A stretch of DNA of 64,000 nt from Chryseobacterium sp. 52 (GTDB taxonomy: Bacteria > Bacteroidota > Bacteroidia > Flavobacteriales > Weeksellaceae). The translations under genes and the position numbers were made by a program. How positions within the stretch are numbered: the first letter of the stretch is position 1; each line of letters opens with the position of its first letter. This document shows positions 9,068 to 18,458 of the stretch, one piece after another. The notes under the pieces were generated by a model. That model ran no database searches and was not told the DNA's origin. It worked only from the letters and a program-made list of their open reading frames with translations. The stretch is taken from NCBI RefSeq assembly GCF_002754245.1, contig NZ_PEEX01000001.1:1116001-1180000 (forward strand). Direction: 5' to 3'.

Positions 9068-9559
9068 ATGATGAATTTTAGATCAGCAGTGACCCTACTT
9101 TTTATATTTTTCCTGAGCATCGTGGCAAAGGCACAATACACCATGCATAAGATGGTAAGCGTAGGCTATACCTACCAGAACCAGAGCTTTGGAGAAGTGG
9201 GAGGTAAGCTGCTTTTCCTGAAGAATGATGATGTGATATACAGGCTTGGGGGATCTGCCCTGGTGGGTTCCGCAGGTTCCAAATTTGCGATCATGCCAAA
9301 ACTGCAGGCCGATGTACTGCTTAATTTTGAGAAAAATGTAGACTTCTATCATTCCTATTATCTATTGTTGGGAGCGGAAGGGACGAATAAATATATTGCT
9401 CCAAAAATTGGAGTTACGCTTTTCGGGCTTTTAGATCTTGCCGGTGGTTATGCATTCCCGATTGGAGATGCCCGTTTAAACGGAAAAGAGTTAAAAGGTT
9501 TTAATGTTAATTTAACATTAAATATCCCCACCGTGTTTATTCATGACATGATTAAATGA
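9068..9559 (+). CDS. Secreted hypothetical protein, barrel-like
   Basis: This 163-residue protein has a clear signal peptide ending in AKAQ. The mature part alternates hydrophobic and polar residues with many Gly and aromatic residues (VGYTYQNQ, GGKLLFL, YYLLLGAEG), which suggests beta strands, possibly a small outer-membrane barrel. No catalytic motif was seen. It stands alone between the metK terminator and the sigma factor gene. Confidence 0.75.
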   Translation: MMNFRSAVTLLFIFFLSIVAKAQYTMHKMVSVGYTYQNQSFGEVGGKLLFLKNDDVIYRLGGSALVGSAGSKFAIMPKLQADVLLNFEKNVDFYHSYYLLLGAEGTNKYIAPKIGVTLFGLLDLAGGYAFPIGDARLNGKELKGFNVNLTLNIPTVFIHDMIK

Positions 9560-9756
9560 GTTTTTTTAAATTTTTCTCGTAAAAATTTAATAATAGGTTA
9601 ACAGTTATTAAAAAATTATTATATTTACATCCATAATAATTGTACCGCCTATTGATTTTACTTTACTCTAAAAAACTGTTTTGTATTTACAGCTAGGGCC
9701 AGATAAAATATCTGGAGAATTGCTGGTCTGCAAATTTTTTATTATTGAGAAGAGTT

Positions 9757-10347
9757 ATGAAATCAAAAACGGACAGCCTACTAATTTCCCTTTACCAGAA
9801 AGGAGACGAAGAAGCCCTATCAGCCCTTATTCATCGTCATCAGAGAGAACTGTTTACATTCATTTTTTACAAAATTAATGATGAAGACCTGGCCAATGAT
9901 GTTTTTCAGGATACATTCATGAAAATCATTCTGATGCTTAAAGAAGGACGATATAACGAAGAAGGCAAATTTATTCTTTGGGCAAAAAGAATTGCACACA
10001 ACCTTATCATTGATCATTTCAGACTAAAAGCGAAAAATGTTAAAGTTTCAGAAACCACTTTTGAAACAGACGAGTATTCTATTTTTGACCTGATCAGAGA
10101 GCCTTCGGAAAACATTGAAGATCAGCTTGTAACTCTTCAGATCCAGGAGGATCTGTTGAGGATGCTTCAGTTTCTGCCACAGAATCAGCAGGAAGTCATT
10201 AAACTAAGGTTTTTTGACGGGCTAAGCTTCAAAGAAATTGCAGATCATACCAATATGAGTATTAATACTACATTGGGACGGGTACGCTATGCACTCATTA
10301 ACCTGAGAAAAATCATGGACGAAAATAATATTGTATTGACACGATAG
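9757..10347 (+). CDS. RNA polymerase sigma-70/ECF factor
   Basis: This 196-residue protein has region 2 at the N-terminus (ELFTFIFYKINDEDLANDVFQDTF) and region 4 at the C-terminus (LPQNQQEVIKLRFFDGLSFKEIADHTNMS), the two-domain plan of extracytoplasmic-function sigma factors. The ATG at 9757 is preferred over a TTG at 9745 because a purine-rich stretch (gagaagag) precedes it at normal distance. No anti-sigma factor with a transmembrane segment follows; the next ORF is a 44-residue basic peptide. Confidence 0.9.
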   Translation: MKSKTDSLLISLYQKGDEEALSALIHRHQRELFTFIFYKINDEDLANDVFQDTFMKIILMLKEGRYNEEGKFILWAKRIAHNLIIDHFRLKAKNVKVSETTFETDEYSIFDLIREPSENIEDQLVTLQIQEDLLRMLQFLPQNQQEVIKLRFFDGLSFKEIADHTNMSINTTLGRVRYALINLRKIMDENNIVLTR

Positions 10348-10396
10348 GATAATAATTTTAAAAAATTCACGTTTAAAGGAAAACATACTTTCGCCT

Positions 10397-10531
10397 ATGA
10401 AAAAAAATGATTCCTTAAAAGTGAAAACTTTGAAACCTAAGAAACAAACAATTGATTTTTTACTGAATTACTCAAAAAGTCTTGAAGTGGTATCAACCAA
10501 AAGCAAGAATTTCCCGATTTCCAAAAATTAA
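10397..10531 (+). CDS. Small basic protein after the sigma factor
   Basis: This ORF encodes 44 residues, starts with ATG (MKKNDSLKVKTLKPKK) and ends at TAA, 49 bp after the sigma factor stop and 20 bp before the HAD gene. It is Lys-rich at the N-terminus with a short hydrophobic helix (IDFLLNYSKSLEVV). It has no membrane segment or recognised motif. The location suggests a conserved small partner of the sigma factor, but this is inference. Confidence 0.5.
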   Translation: MKKNDSLKVKTLKPKKQTIDFLLNYSKSLEVVSTKSKNFPISKN

Positions 10532-10551
10532 AATTATTAATTTTGTGCTGT

Positions 10552-11247
10552 ATGAAAATTCAGCACATTTTTTTTGACCTGGACAATACGCTCTGGGATC
10601 ACCGTAAGAACGCTTACCTTACCATCAAGGACCTTTTTGAAAAGCAGGAAATCACTTTACACTATAATATCGACTTTGAAGCGTTTCATTCTGTCTATCA
10701 CGACATCAATGAAGCTCTTTGGGAGAAAATAAGAGACGGTATTATCGGGAAAGAATATCTGAGAAAACACCGTTTCTATGACACGTTCAAGCACTTCGGA
10801 GTGGATGACGAAGAGCTTTCCCAATATTTTGAAGAACATTTTCTTGATAAGATCCTGAATCATAACGAACTGGTGGAAGGAGCGGAACATATTCTGGAAT
10901 ACCTTAAATCCAGGCAGTATACATTGCACATCATTTCCAATGGCTTCCAGGAAGTAACGGAAAGGAAATGTATATTGTCCGGGATCGATACATATTTTAA
11001 AACGATTACCAGTGCCGATTCTATAGGCTTGAGAAAACCCAATCCAAAGATTTTTGAATATTCTTTAGGACTTACAGAAGCTAAGAAAGAGGAGAGCATC
11101 ATGATCGGGGACGACTGGATTGCAGATGTTGTTGGTTCCCAAAACTTCGGAATGGATGTGATTTTCTTTGATGCGTATAAAGAAAACAAGCAGGAAGAAG
11201 GATTGAAGTCCATTACCCATCTTCTACAGATTAAAGAGTATTTATAG
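10552..11247 (+). CDS. HAD hydrolase, YjjG-type nucleotidase
   Basis: This 231-residue haloacid-dehalogenase-fold phosphatase has motif I DLDNTLWD (nucleophile Asp), motif II ISNGF, a Lys in RKPNP and the motif IV acidic pair in IGDDWIADV. The helical cap between motifs I and II is of the YjjG/YfnB type, whose members dephosphorylate pyrimidine nucleotides including non-canonical ones. ATG at 10552 is chosen over an in-frame TTG three codons earlier. Confidence 0.88.
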   Translation: MKIQHIFFDLDNTLWDHRKNAYLTIKDLFEKQEITLHYNIDFEAFHSVYHDINEALWEKIRDGIIGKEYLRKHRFYDTFKHFGVDDEELSQYFEEHFLDKILNHNELVEGAEHILEYLKSRQYTLHIISNGFQEVTERKCILSGIDTYFKTITSADSIGLRKPNPKIFEYSLGLTEAKKEESIMIGDDWIADVVGSQNFGMDVIFFDAYKENKQEEGLKSITHLLQIKEYL

Positions 11248-11297
11248 AACAGCCTGCAGCTTTTCAGTAGAGCTGTACCAACTGATTATTTTCGTTG

Positions 11298-11345
11298 AAC
11301 CATTAAGATTATTGAAGAAATGATTTCATCTTAATGGTTTAATTA
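11298..11345 (+). terminator. Probable terminator after the HAD gene
   Basis: A perfect 12-bp inverted repeat (aaccattaagat / atcttaatggtt) has an 18-nt loop and is followed by a moderately T-rich stretch. The loop is long and the T-run imperfect. Confidence 0.5.
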
Positions 11346-11453
11346 TTTTGAACTCTTTACTCATCATTTTTCCTTCATCCGGTTTTTTCCTAATTCTTTC
11401 CTAAATTGATTCTGAACTTTGCTCCATAATAAAGACAGAAAAAATTTAACAGT

Positions 11454-11903
11454 ATGAAAAATTTTAGAAAAATCACAGGAGCATTTATTTTAATTTTCCT
11501 AATGGCAGGCGGATTCATTTTTGCACAGGACAGAGCAATCAATGCTAATCAATTGCCTAAAACAGCTAAGAATTTCCTTGCTTCCAATTTTAAAGGAGTT
11601 GCTGTAGGATCTGCTATTGAAGACAGAGCGATCTATGGCGTTGACGAATATCAGGTTTATCTGGCCAACGGGATGAAAGTAGAGTTTGACAGCAGCGGAA
11701 ACTGGAAGGAAGTAGATGGGAAACATCAGAAACTGCCTTACGGATTTATTCCTGCATCAATCAGAAGCTACGCAGATAAAAATTTTCCGAATACCCATAT
11801 CATTAAGATAGAAAAAGAAAGATGGTCTTATAAAGCAGAGCTTTCTAACGGACTTGATCTGGAATTTGACAAGAAAGGAAATTTCAAAAGAATTGATGAT
11901 TAA
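11454..11903 (+). CDS. PepSY-like domain secreted protein
   Basis: This 149-residue protein has a signal peptide ending in GGFIFAQ. Two related segments follow, each an approach helix plus strands (YQVYLANGMKVEFDSSGNWKEVDG and YKAELSNGLDLEFDKKGNFKRIDD in part), the repeat plan of the PepSY-like/BLF family. Members are periplasmic and are often encoded next to two-component systems; one starts 372 bp downstream. The ligand is unknown. Confidence 0.85.
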   Translation: MKNFRKITGAFILIFLMAGGFIFAQDRAINANQLPKTAKNFLASNFKGVAVGSAIEDRAIYGVDEYQVYLANGMKVEFDSSGNWKEVDGKHQKLPYGFIPASIRSYADKNFPNTHIIKIEKERWSYKAELSNGLDLEFDKKGNFKRIDD

Positions 11904-12275
11904 TTCAATTGAAAGAATATATCAACACCTTAAATCATATATTAACCGGAATATAATCAGAAGCAGTGAGAGAAGCGTATCTTCCCAAAGCATAAGAAAA
12001 AGATAGCCTCTTTTCTGGCAAGGAATTACCAGTGAAGCGTGGTAGATTTTATAAAATCTATCTTATGAGTGTTCTGTGCCTTACTTTTGATGCAGACGGA
12101 CGAGATAAAAAAACAAACTAAGAAGAGGGGAGACGGGAGAAGATTTAATTGATCTGATAAAAGTGACGGTCAGATAGTCAACCATCAGGAAATAACTTCA
12201 GGCTTCCATCTCCTATGTTCCATCCTGATGTCAGGCTATAATTTCATATATTTGATAGGTGCTAATACTGGAAAG
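11904..12275. other. 372-base intergenic region before the two-component system
   Basis: No gene of convincing length was found. The region contains a palindrome tagattttataaaatcta (12044-12061) and a purine-rich run (aagaggggagacgggagaag, about 12122-12141). A promoter-like TATATTTG lies at 12247-12254. Confidence 0.5.
12247..12254 (+). promoter_or_regulatory. Possible -7 element of the two-component operon
   Basis: TATATTTG fits TAnnTTTG and lies 21 bp before the ATG at 12276. No good -33 TTG was found. Its position argues against the earlier in-frame ATG at 12228. Confidence 0.4.
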
Positions 12276-12947
12276 ATGAAGATATTAATCGTAGAAGATG
12301 AGCCGGAACTGAAAGATACGGTACAGACCTTTCTGGAAGCAGAGTATTTTATTGTAGAATATGCCCTTACGTACAGTGCCGGGCTGGAAAAAATCATTTC
12401 TTATGAGTATGACTGTATTCTTCTGGACATTATGCTGCCGGACGGAAACGGAATTGACCTGCTAAGAGAAATCAAAAAGCTTCACAAAAAGGATCCTGTC
12501 ATCATTTTATCGGCAAAAGATTCTGTAGATGACAAAGTAGCCGGACTCGAAATCGGGGCAGATGATTATCTCGCAAAACCATTTCATCTTGCAGAGCTGA
12601 TGGCAAGAATCAGGTCTGTGATAAGAAGAAAGAATCAGGATGGTGAAAATACGATCACGTATAAAAATATCAGCATCGATCCGGAAAACAGAACCGTGAA
12701 AGTAGGAAGTGAAGACCTTGTTCTTAACCGTAAAGAATATGACTTACTGTATTATTTTGTGATCCATCCCGAAAAAACGCTGCAGAAAACAACTCTTGCA
12801 GAAGCGATCTGGGGAGATTATATTGACCAGGCAGACAGTCTTGATTTCATCTATTCACAGATCAAAAACCTCCGTAAAAAATTGAAATCACTCCACGCAG
12901 AAGCTGATTTTCAGGCCGTGTACGGAATAGGATATAAATTTGTCTGA
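12276..12947 (+). CDS. OmpR-family response regulator
   Basis: This 223-residue protein has a receiver domain with the acidic pocket (EDE), phosphoacceptor D51 (CILLDIMLPDG) and the SAKD lysine. A C-terminal winged-helix DNA-binding domain follows (LNRKEYDLLYYFV to GIGYKFV). The start MKILIVEDE is preferred over an ATG 48 bp upstream, because receiver domains begin this way and the possible promoter lies between the two. The stop is directly followed by the histidine kinase ATG. The PepSY-like gene upstream is a plausible target. Confidence 0.93.
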   Translation: MKILIVEDEPELKDTVQTFLEAEYFIVEYALTYSAGLEKIISYEYDCILLDIMLPDGNGIDLLREIKKLHKKDPVIILSAKDSVDDKVAGLEIGADDYLAKPFHLAELMARIRSVIRRKNQDGENTITYKNISIDPENRTVKVGSEDLVLNRKEYDLLYYFVIHPEKTLQKTTLAEAIWGDYIDQADSLDFIYSQIKNLRKKLKSLHAEADFQAVYGIGYKFV

Positions 12948-14240
12948 ATGAAAGTTTCATTAAAATACTACACCATAAAATACCTGATCGTTATCCTTCT
13001 GCTGATTATTGCAGTTTGGGCAGCGCTCTTTTATGCCTATATTCTGGATGAAGTATATGATAATGTGGATGATGGACTGAAAGACAGAAAGATACAGATC
13101 ATCAAAGCAGTATATCATGATGATGAATTATTGAACAGTAAGGATTTTGGGTTTAACGAATTTAAAATCAAGCCTATTTCAGAATCCAACTACAAAGAGA
13201 AGAACAGACTCTATAATAAGATGTTTTATATGGAGTACGACGACAAAGACCAGCCGTACAGAGTCCTTGAAACCGATTTTATAGATCAGTTCGGAAAACG
13301 CCAGAGACTCGAAATACGGACCTCTACCGTAGAGCAGGATGAATTGGTGTATGATCTGACAACGGCTTTAATTCTATTGTATATTCTGCTTGTGATTAGT
13401 ATTGTGGCTGTCAATGGGTATCTGCTGAATAAGGCCTTGCGTCCTTTTTATACCATCCTGGAGAAGCTTAAAAAATACCAGTTCGGGGTTTCTTCCCTTC
13501 AGGAGCCTCAGGATTATTCCATCAAAGAATTTGAAGAGCTGAATGTGGAAATAGAGGAAATGATTGAGCGTAATGAACTTGTTTTCCATCAGCAGAAACA
13601 GTTCATTGAAAATGCGTCCCATGAACTCCAAACGCCTTTGGCTATTGTGATCAATAAGATAGATCTTGTGATTCAGAATGATAATCCCGATAAGAAAAAC
13701 ATGAACTTCCTCACTGAAGTAAAAGGAGATCTGAGAAGAATGGCAGGACTTAATAAATCCCTGCTGATGCTTTCAAAAATAGAAAACAGCCAGTTTAATA
13801 AAACTTCAAAAGTGGATTTTAATGAAATGATTTCAGAGCTGGTAAAAAGCTATGAAGATTTTATTGAGTTTAAAAAAGTTAATGTAAACATTATTGAAAA
13901 AGGATTCTTTGGCGCAGATTTCAATCCTGATCTGGCAGATATCCTGCTTTCCAATCTGCTTAAAAATGCTGTTAAATATAATAACCAGGAGGGCTCTGTA
14001 CATATTATCTTAGAAAATGACAGGATAACCTTTCAGAACAGCGGCAGTGGAGTTCCGTTAGATAAAACACGGATCTTTAACCGTTTTTACAAACAGGGTT
14101 CAGATCACAGTTCTACGGGTTTGGGGCTTTCTATCATCAGGACTATAACAAAACAATATCCCGGTTGGGATATTGTCTATGGGTTTGAAGATGGGATGCA
14201 TTGTTTTATTCTTTCTAAGAATAATGCTGTCGTATCTTAA
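12948..14240 (+). CDS. Sensor histidine kinase
   Basis: This 430-residue inner-membrane kinase has transmembrane segments at about 11-31 and 138-160 with a periplasmic sensor loop of about 105 residues between them. Next come the dimerisation/phosphoacceptor helix with His225 (NASHELQTPLA) and an ATPase domain with N-box (LLKNAVKYN), G1 (FQNSGSGV) and G2 (STGLGLSI) motifs. The signal is unknown. It is directly downstream of its response regulator and ends 3 bp from convergent trpS. Confidence 0.93.
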   Translation: MKVSLKYYTIKYLIVILLLIIAVWAALFYAYILDEVYDNVDDGLKDRKIQIIKAVYHDDELLNSKDFGFNEFKIKPISESNYKEKNRLYNKMFYMEYDDKDQPYRVLETDFIDQFGKRQRLEIRTSTVEQDELVYDLTTALILLYILLVISIVAVNGYLLNKALRPFYTILEKLKKYQFGVSSLQEPQDYSIKEFEELNVEIEEMIERNELVFHQQKQFIENASHELQTPLAIVINKIDLVIQNDNPDKKNMNFLTEVKGDLRRMAGLNKSLLMLSKIENSQFNKTSKVDFNEMISELVKSYEDFIEFKKVNVNIIEKGFFGADFNPDLADILLSNLLKNAVKYNNQEGSVHIILENDRITFQNSGSGVPLDKTRIFNRFYKQGSDHSSTGLGLSIIRTITKQYPGWDIVYGFEDGMHCFILSKNNAVVS

Positions 14241-14243
14241 AGC

Positions 14244-15212
14244 TTAAATTCCTAAGCTAGCTCTTACTTTTTTAATGGTTTCTGTTGCTACCACTCTTGT
14301 TTTTGTGGCACCTTCCTGAAGTTTTGCTTCCAGTTCGTCCAGATTGTTCATATAATAGGCGAACAATTCTCTTTCTTTTTCAAAACGGGTCAGAATAAGA
14401 TTTAAAAGTTCCAGTTTTGCATGTCCGTAACCGAAGTTTCCGGCCAGGTATTTCGCTCTTAATTCTTCTGTCTGTTCAGGAGTGGCGATCAGTTCGTAGA
14501 TTGCAAACACTTTATCTGTTTCAGGGTCTTTTGGTTCTTCCAGACCTTTAGAATCGGTTTCTATACTCATCACCTGCTTTTTCAGTTCCTTTTCAGGTAA
14601 GAAGATGTTGATGATATTCCCCATGGATTTAGACATTTTACGGCCATCTGTTCCGGGAACATATTTCGTGTCTTCCTGAAGCTCAGACTGAGGCAGTACA
14701 AAAACTTCTCCCATCTGATTATTGAACCTTGAGGCTACATCACGGGCAATTTCCAGATGCTGAAGCTGGTCTTTTCCTACGGGAACAACTTCTGCATCAT
14801 ACAGTAAAATATCTGCAGCCATCAGAATAGGGTAGGTAAACAGCCCGGCGTTAACATCCTGAAGTCTGTCTGCCTTATCCTTAAACGAATGGGCAAGGGT
14901 TAATCTCTGGTAAGGAAAAAAACATGATAAATGCCAAGAAAGTTCACAGGTTTCAGGGATGTCACTCTGTCTGTAAAAATATGTTTTTTCTGTATCCAGC
15001 CCACAAGCAAGCCAAGCCGCAGCAATCTCGTAGGTATTCTGTTTAAGTTCTTTCGCATCTTTAATCTGGGTAAGAGAGTGAAGGTTTGCGATAAATAAAA
15101 ATGATTCATTTCCTTCCTGCTTAGAAAGTTCAATTGCAGGAATGATAGCCCCAAGGAGATTTCCAAGATGGGGAGTTCCGGTGGCTTGAATGCCGGTAAG
15201 AATTCTTGACAT
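14244..15212 (-). CDS. trpS: Tryptophanyl-tRNA synthetase
   Basis: This 322-residue class I aminoacyl-tRNA synthetase charges tRNA-Trp. The HIGH-type motif is TPHLGN (13-18) and the KMSKS loop is intact at 192-196 (GRKMSKSMGN). Length is normal for bacterial TrpRS. The gene is convergent with the histidine kinase, with only 3 bp between them and no terminator hairpin in the gap. Confidence 0.96.
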   Translation of the reverse strand: MSRILTGIQATGTPHLGNLLGAIIPAIELSKQEGNESFLFIANLHSLTQIKDAKELKQNTYEIAAAWLACGLDTEKTYFYRQSDIPETCELSWHLSCFFPYQRLTLAHSFKDKADRLQDVNAGLFTYPILMAADILLYDAEVVPVGKDQLQHLEIARDVASRFNNQMGEVFVLPQSELQEDTKYVPGTDGRKMSKSMGNIINIFLPEKELKKQVMSIETDSKGLEEPKDPETDKVFAIYELIATPEQTEELRAKYLAGNFGYGHAKLELLNLILTRFEKERELFAYYMNNLDELEAKLQEGATKTRVVATETIKKVRASLGI

Positions 15213-15350
15213 TTGTTTAAATTATTAAGTTTAAAATAAAGAACAAAAATAGGAAAGATTGAGGTGGCTGCCAAATCCTTTTTAATGGGAAGATATTTAA
15301 GATGCTCAGTTACAGTTTTTAAATTATATTTGTAGAAACACCTCTTCACT

Positions 15351-16703
15351 ATGGGAAATAACAATTTTTTGTCTCCAAAGCTGTTTAAAGCCATTAAAAG
15401 CCTATGGATCCTATTGCTGATCTTCGTTATTATAGATTTTGCAGGCAATTATTTTTATCCCGAAAAGGATAATACACTGTCCAAAGTATTGGATTTCCTT
15501 TCTTATGCCTTAACCTGCGTGTTTTTCCTTTGGTATTTCCTGATCAACAGAAGATGGAAATCCGTACTCATTATTCTTCCTTTTCTGGTTGTTCTCTTCT
15601 TTTTTATGAAAGAGATCCGTAATCTGGTAGATTATTATGTTCCGTTTGAAGAAACCATCAATTCTGATACATTGCGGAAATGGACTTATCTGATTATGCA
15701 GTTTGTTGCCGCTTTTGTTGTTTCAAAACGCTATCTGGCGGAAGAAGAGATGAGTATCAAGCAACCTCTGTTGAAGGTGTTTCTGCTTAATTTAGGGCTT
15801 TTTGTTTTGTATAATACAGATCTTGGCCTTATCGAAAAGCTGATAGGATCTGCTTCCTACGATTCAAAATCCACGGAATTCATTGTAAATCTGATATATT
15901 ATACCCTTTCCAGTATAAAGAGTGTTGCGTATCTGGGAGCATTTTTATTTTTGACCGCCTGTCTTACCCAACGTGAAAGCTTTTATACATTTTCTCAGCA
16001 TGCGCTGCAGACAGCAAGCCGTTATTTTGGCCCTGCGGTACTTATTGTGATCAGCTGCATCATATTTTCCTTTGGAGGCCTTCTGGAAAGTGCATTCACT
16101 CTGGAAATGGACTTTTTTGGAAAAGAGCTTACCCTTGTCGGATGGCTGAACACTATCGTACTGGTCCTGTTTTTTGTGATCTGTACACGGTTTACGGGTC
16201 AGCTGATCAAAGAGAGAAGCCTTTCGAAGCAGAAATACTACGGCGCTGTAGGAGCTTCGGTTTGGGTTCCTGTGATTAATATTATTTCACTTTTAATGAT
16301 CAGATTTGATGATAAAATTAAATTCCTGGCGCCTTCCAATGCAGAAAAAGCCAAAAAGATACATTTGGTTATCATCTCGCTTCTGGTTGTATTTCAGTTC
16401 AGAAACGGACTGATGGAAAAGAAAATGGATGATATTTTAATGTGCGTGATTTATATCGCAGCATTCTGGATGGTAGCCTATATTAAAAAATTTACGTGGA
16501 TTTTTCCTGTTGTATTGGGAATAGTGGTAACTGTAATCAAAGTTTATCCGTTTTATAACGGGGTGTATGCTCAGGAGTTTATATTTAAAGAATATGTTTT
16601 AGATCTTATGAAACATACATTCTCTATTGCGCTGGTGCTTACCGTTATTGTATTTTACGGAATTTATTACATTGCCTATCAGGCTTTGAATACCAAAAAG
16701 TAA
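15351..16703 (+). CDS. Polytopic membrane protein of unknown function
   Basis: This 450-residue protein has roughly ten to twelve hydrophobic segments, for example LWILLLIFVIIDFAG, VLIILPFLVVLFFFM and LVIISLLVVFQF. Short basic loops suggest an inner-membrane location. I see no transporter, protease or glycosyltransferase motif. It is a lone plus-strand gene between trpS and a convergent lipoprotein gene. A TATATTTG at 15325-15332 could be its -7 element. Confidence 0.8.
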   Translation: MGNNNFLSPKLFKAIKSLWILLLIFVIIDFAGNYFYPEKDNTLSKVLDFLSYALTCVFFLWYFLINRRWKSVLIILPFLVVLFFFMKEIRNLVDYYVPFEETINSDTLRKWTYLIMQFVAAFVVSKRYLAEEEMSIKQPLLKVFLLNLGLFVLYNTDLGLIEKLIGSASYDSKSTEFIVNLIYYTLSSIKSVAYLGAFLFLTACLTQRESFYTFSQHALQTASRYFGPAVLIVISCIIFSFGGLLESAFTLEMDFFGKELTLVGWLNTIVLVLFFVICTRFTGQLIKERSLSKQKYYGAVGASVWVPVINIISLLMIRFDDKIKFLAPSNAEKAKKIHLVIISLLVVFQFRNGLMEKKMDDILMCVIYIAAFWMVAYIKKFTWIFPVVLGIVVTVIKVYPFYNGVYAQEFIFKEYVLDLMKHTFSIALVLTVIVFYGIYYIAYQALNTKK

Positions 16704-16706
16704 GAA

Positions 16707-17255
16707 CTATTTCTTGCGAATGATAATGGAGACTTTGTTGAACATGCTGTCAGAATCTGTATCCCTGTCTTTTACTTTATAGTCAAGCGTATATTTTCCG
16801 TCTTTTTTGATAGGGATTTCCACTACTTTCTGTTCAAATTCCCAGGAAGCAGTTACTTCTTTCTTTTTTTCTGCCTCAATGCTGTCTAAGCTATTGTATT
16901 CAGATATCTGCTCTGATGTTTCTTTCTCTTCCTCCTCCTCTTCTTTTTGCTCTTTATAAGCGGAATTGATGATATATTTTTTGTCAGCAAACATAGTAGC
17001 TGAAGACTTATCTACCGTATTGCCGTTCAGGCTGAGATTATAAATGAATTCAAAAGAAGGAACGACTCCATTCTTGACAAATGAGGCATCCAGCTTGCCC
17101 CAGACTACGAGAACATCTCCTTTTTTCAGGTTCAGAGCATCGGCTGTATTCACCAGTTGGGTATCTACAGGAGCTTCCTCGGTTATTTTTTCCCCTACAG
17201 GGTTGCAGGAAACGATAAAGAGCGAACACAGTATGATAAAAGATAGTGGCTTCAT
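16707..17255 (-). CDS. Hypothetical lipoprotein
   Basis: This 182-residue protein has a lipoprotein signal with lipobox LFIVSC, so Cys17 is the likely lipidation site. The middle is very acidic and Lys/Glu-rich (KEQKEEEEEEKE near residue 100), probably a flexible linker. The C-terminal part is predicted to be beta-rich. It lies 2 bp after the next lipoprotein gene on the same strand, so the two are probably made together. The function is unknown. Confidence 0.75.
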   Translation of the reverse strand: MKPLSFIILCSLFIVSCNPVGEKITEEAPVDTQLVNTADALNLKKGDVLVVWGKLDASFVKNGVVPSFEFIYNLSLNGNTVDKSSATMFADKKYIINSAYKEQKEEEEEEKETSEQISEYNSLDSIEAEKKKEVTASWEFEQKVVEIPIKKDGKYTLDYKVKDRDTDSDSMFNKVSIIIRKK

Positions 17256-17257
17256 AA

Positions 17258-18427
17258 TTAGATTTTTAAATGTTTACTGAAGTAATCATTCATTAAAGCA
17301 GTTACATCATTACCTTCTTTAATGGTTCTGCTGATGAGATAGAACTGCCCTTTTGGCGTTTTTATCGAACTGATAATGAAATAACCGGTATCGTCCACAC
17401 GGTACCCGCTATCATCTTTTGCGCTTACCAAAATACTATTGCTGCTCAGTCTTTTAACAAATGAGAATTCATCATCATTCCCATATTTACCTCTGAAATA
17501 TCCGGATCCCAGACGGTTTTCAAAAGGAATTCCCTCAAACATTCCGAAGAAGTTAGAATCGGCAATTATTTTGGTCTGATCCATTGATTTCTGACTATGG
17601 ATGTTATCCCGGTAAAGATAAAGGTCAAAATGATCCTTCTCGATTTTCACACTGTCATTGTCTTTTAGAAAATATTTAAGCTCCTTCTCAAGAGAAGTAT
17701 AATACGTACCGTAATTTTTTAATTCTGCTTCAGAAATACCGGGCTTTACTTTCTCCCACGTTAAACTTTCAGGCTGAATTTCCCTGTCAAATGAAAGGAT
17801 ATGTTTTGCTTTGTTATAAGTGGAAAACAATGAAGCGTACTGAAGCTTTTCACTGTTGTATTTGGGAACTTCTGTGATGTAGAGATAATACGTTTTGGAG
17901 GCCGGAACATATTGCCGGTAATACAGCTTCTTGTGCCCGAAAGCATCTATATAAAGCAAAGAGTTTTTGTCCTCATGAAGAATTTTTTCGGTTTCATTGT
18001 ATTTCTTTATATCGGAAACCGGGTATATATCTGGGTTGTCGGATTTTCCAACAAGGATAATTTCATCAGAATTGTTATTTGAAAAATCATTTTCTATACT
18101 TATTCCCTGCGGATAAGAAGATTCATCCCCTGTTTCCGATACTTTTTCAGGATCCGTAATGTTGAGAATGTTGCTGGATAATGAATGTTCTTTCACATAA
18201 TTGCTGAGAGGAAGCATTAATTCTATCTTATTCGTAGAATCGATGTCGTAAGAAACTTTTTTTAGCAGAACCTCTTTTTTATCTTCAGCTTTTTGAATAG
18301 AATCTATCTGAGCCTGAGGTATTCCCAGCAGCAAAGCATTATATTCGTCATCTTTCTGAACTTCTTTCTTACACGAAAGCAGAAACAAAAGAATGAATGT
18401 GAGGAATGTAGAATAGAATTTTAGCAT
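17258..18427 (-). CDS. Hypothetical lipoprotein
   Basis: This 389-residue protein has a hydrophobic leader and lipobox LLFLLSC followed by Lys residues. The mature protein is soluble and rich in charged and aromatic residues, with no motif I recognise. It sits between an ElyC/SanA-like gene (31 bp away) and a second lipoprotein gene (2 bp away), at the downstream end of the ileS-lspA run, which suggests an envelope role. Confidence 0.75.
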   Translation of the reverse strand: MLKFYSTFLTFILLFLLSCKKEVQKDDEYNALLLGIPQAQIDSIQKAEDKKEVLLKKVSYDIDSTNKIELMLPLSNYVKEHSLSSNILNITDPEKVSETGDESSYPQGISIENDFSNNNSDEIILVGKSDNPDIYPVSDIKKYNETEKILHEDKNSLLYIDAFGHKKLYYRQYVPASKTYYLYITEVPKYNSEKLQYASLFSTYNKAKHILSFDREIQPESLTWEKVKPGISEAELKNYGTYYTSLEKELKYFLKDNDSVKIEKDHFDLYLYRDNIHSQKSMDQTKIIADSNFFGMFEGIPFENRLGSGYFRGKYGNDDEFSFVKRLSSNSILVSAKDDSGYRVDDTGYFIISSIKTPKGQFYLISRTIKEGNDVTALMNDYFSKHLKI

Positions 18428-18458
18428 AGCTCCAATTTATGACTTTAAAGTAATACAA

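Noticed and set aside
9745..9756. Earlier TTG start of the sigma factor
   Set aside because: ATG at 9757 has a better-placed purine-rich stretch, and the extra four residues (MRRV) are not needed.
12228..12275. Earlier ATG start of the response regulator
   Set aside because: Receiver domains begin at MKILIVEDE, and a promoter-like TATATTTG lies inside the extension.
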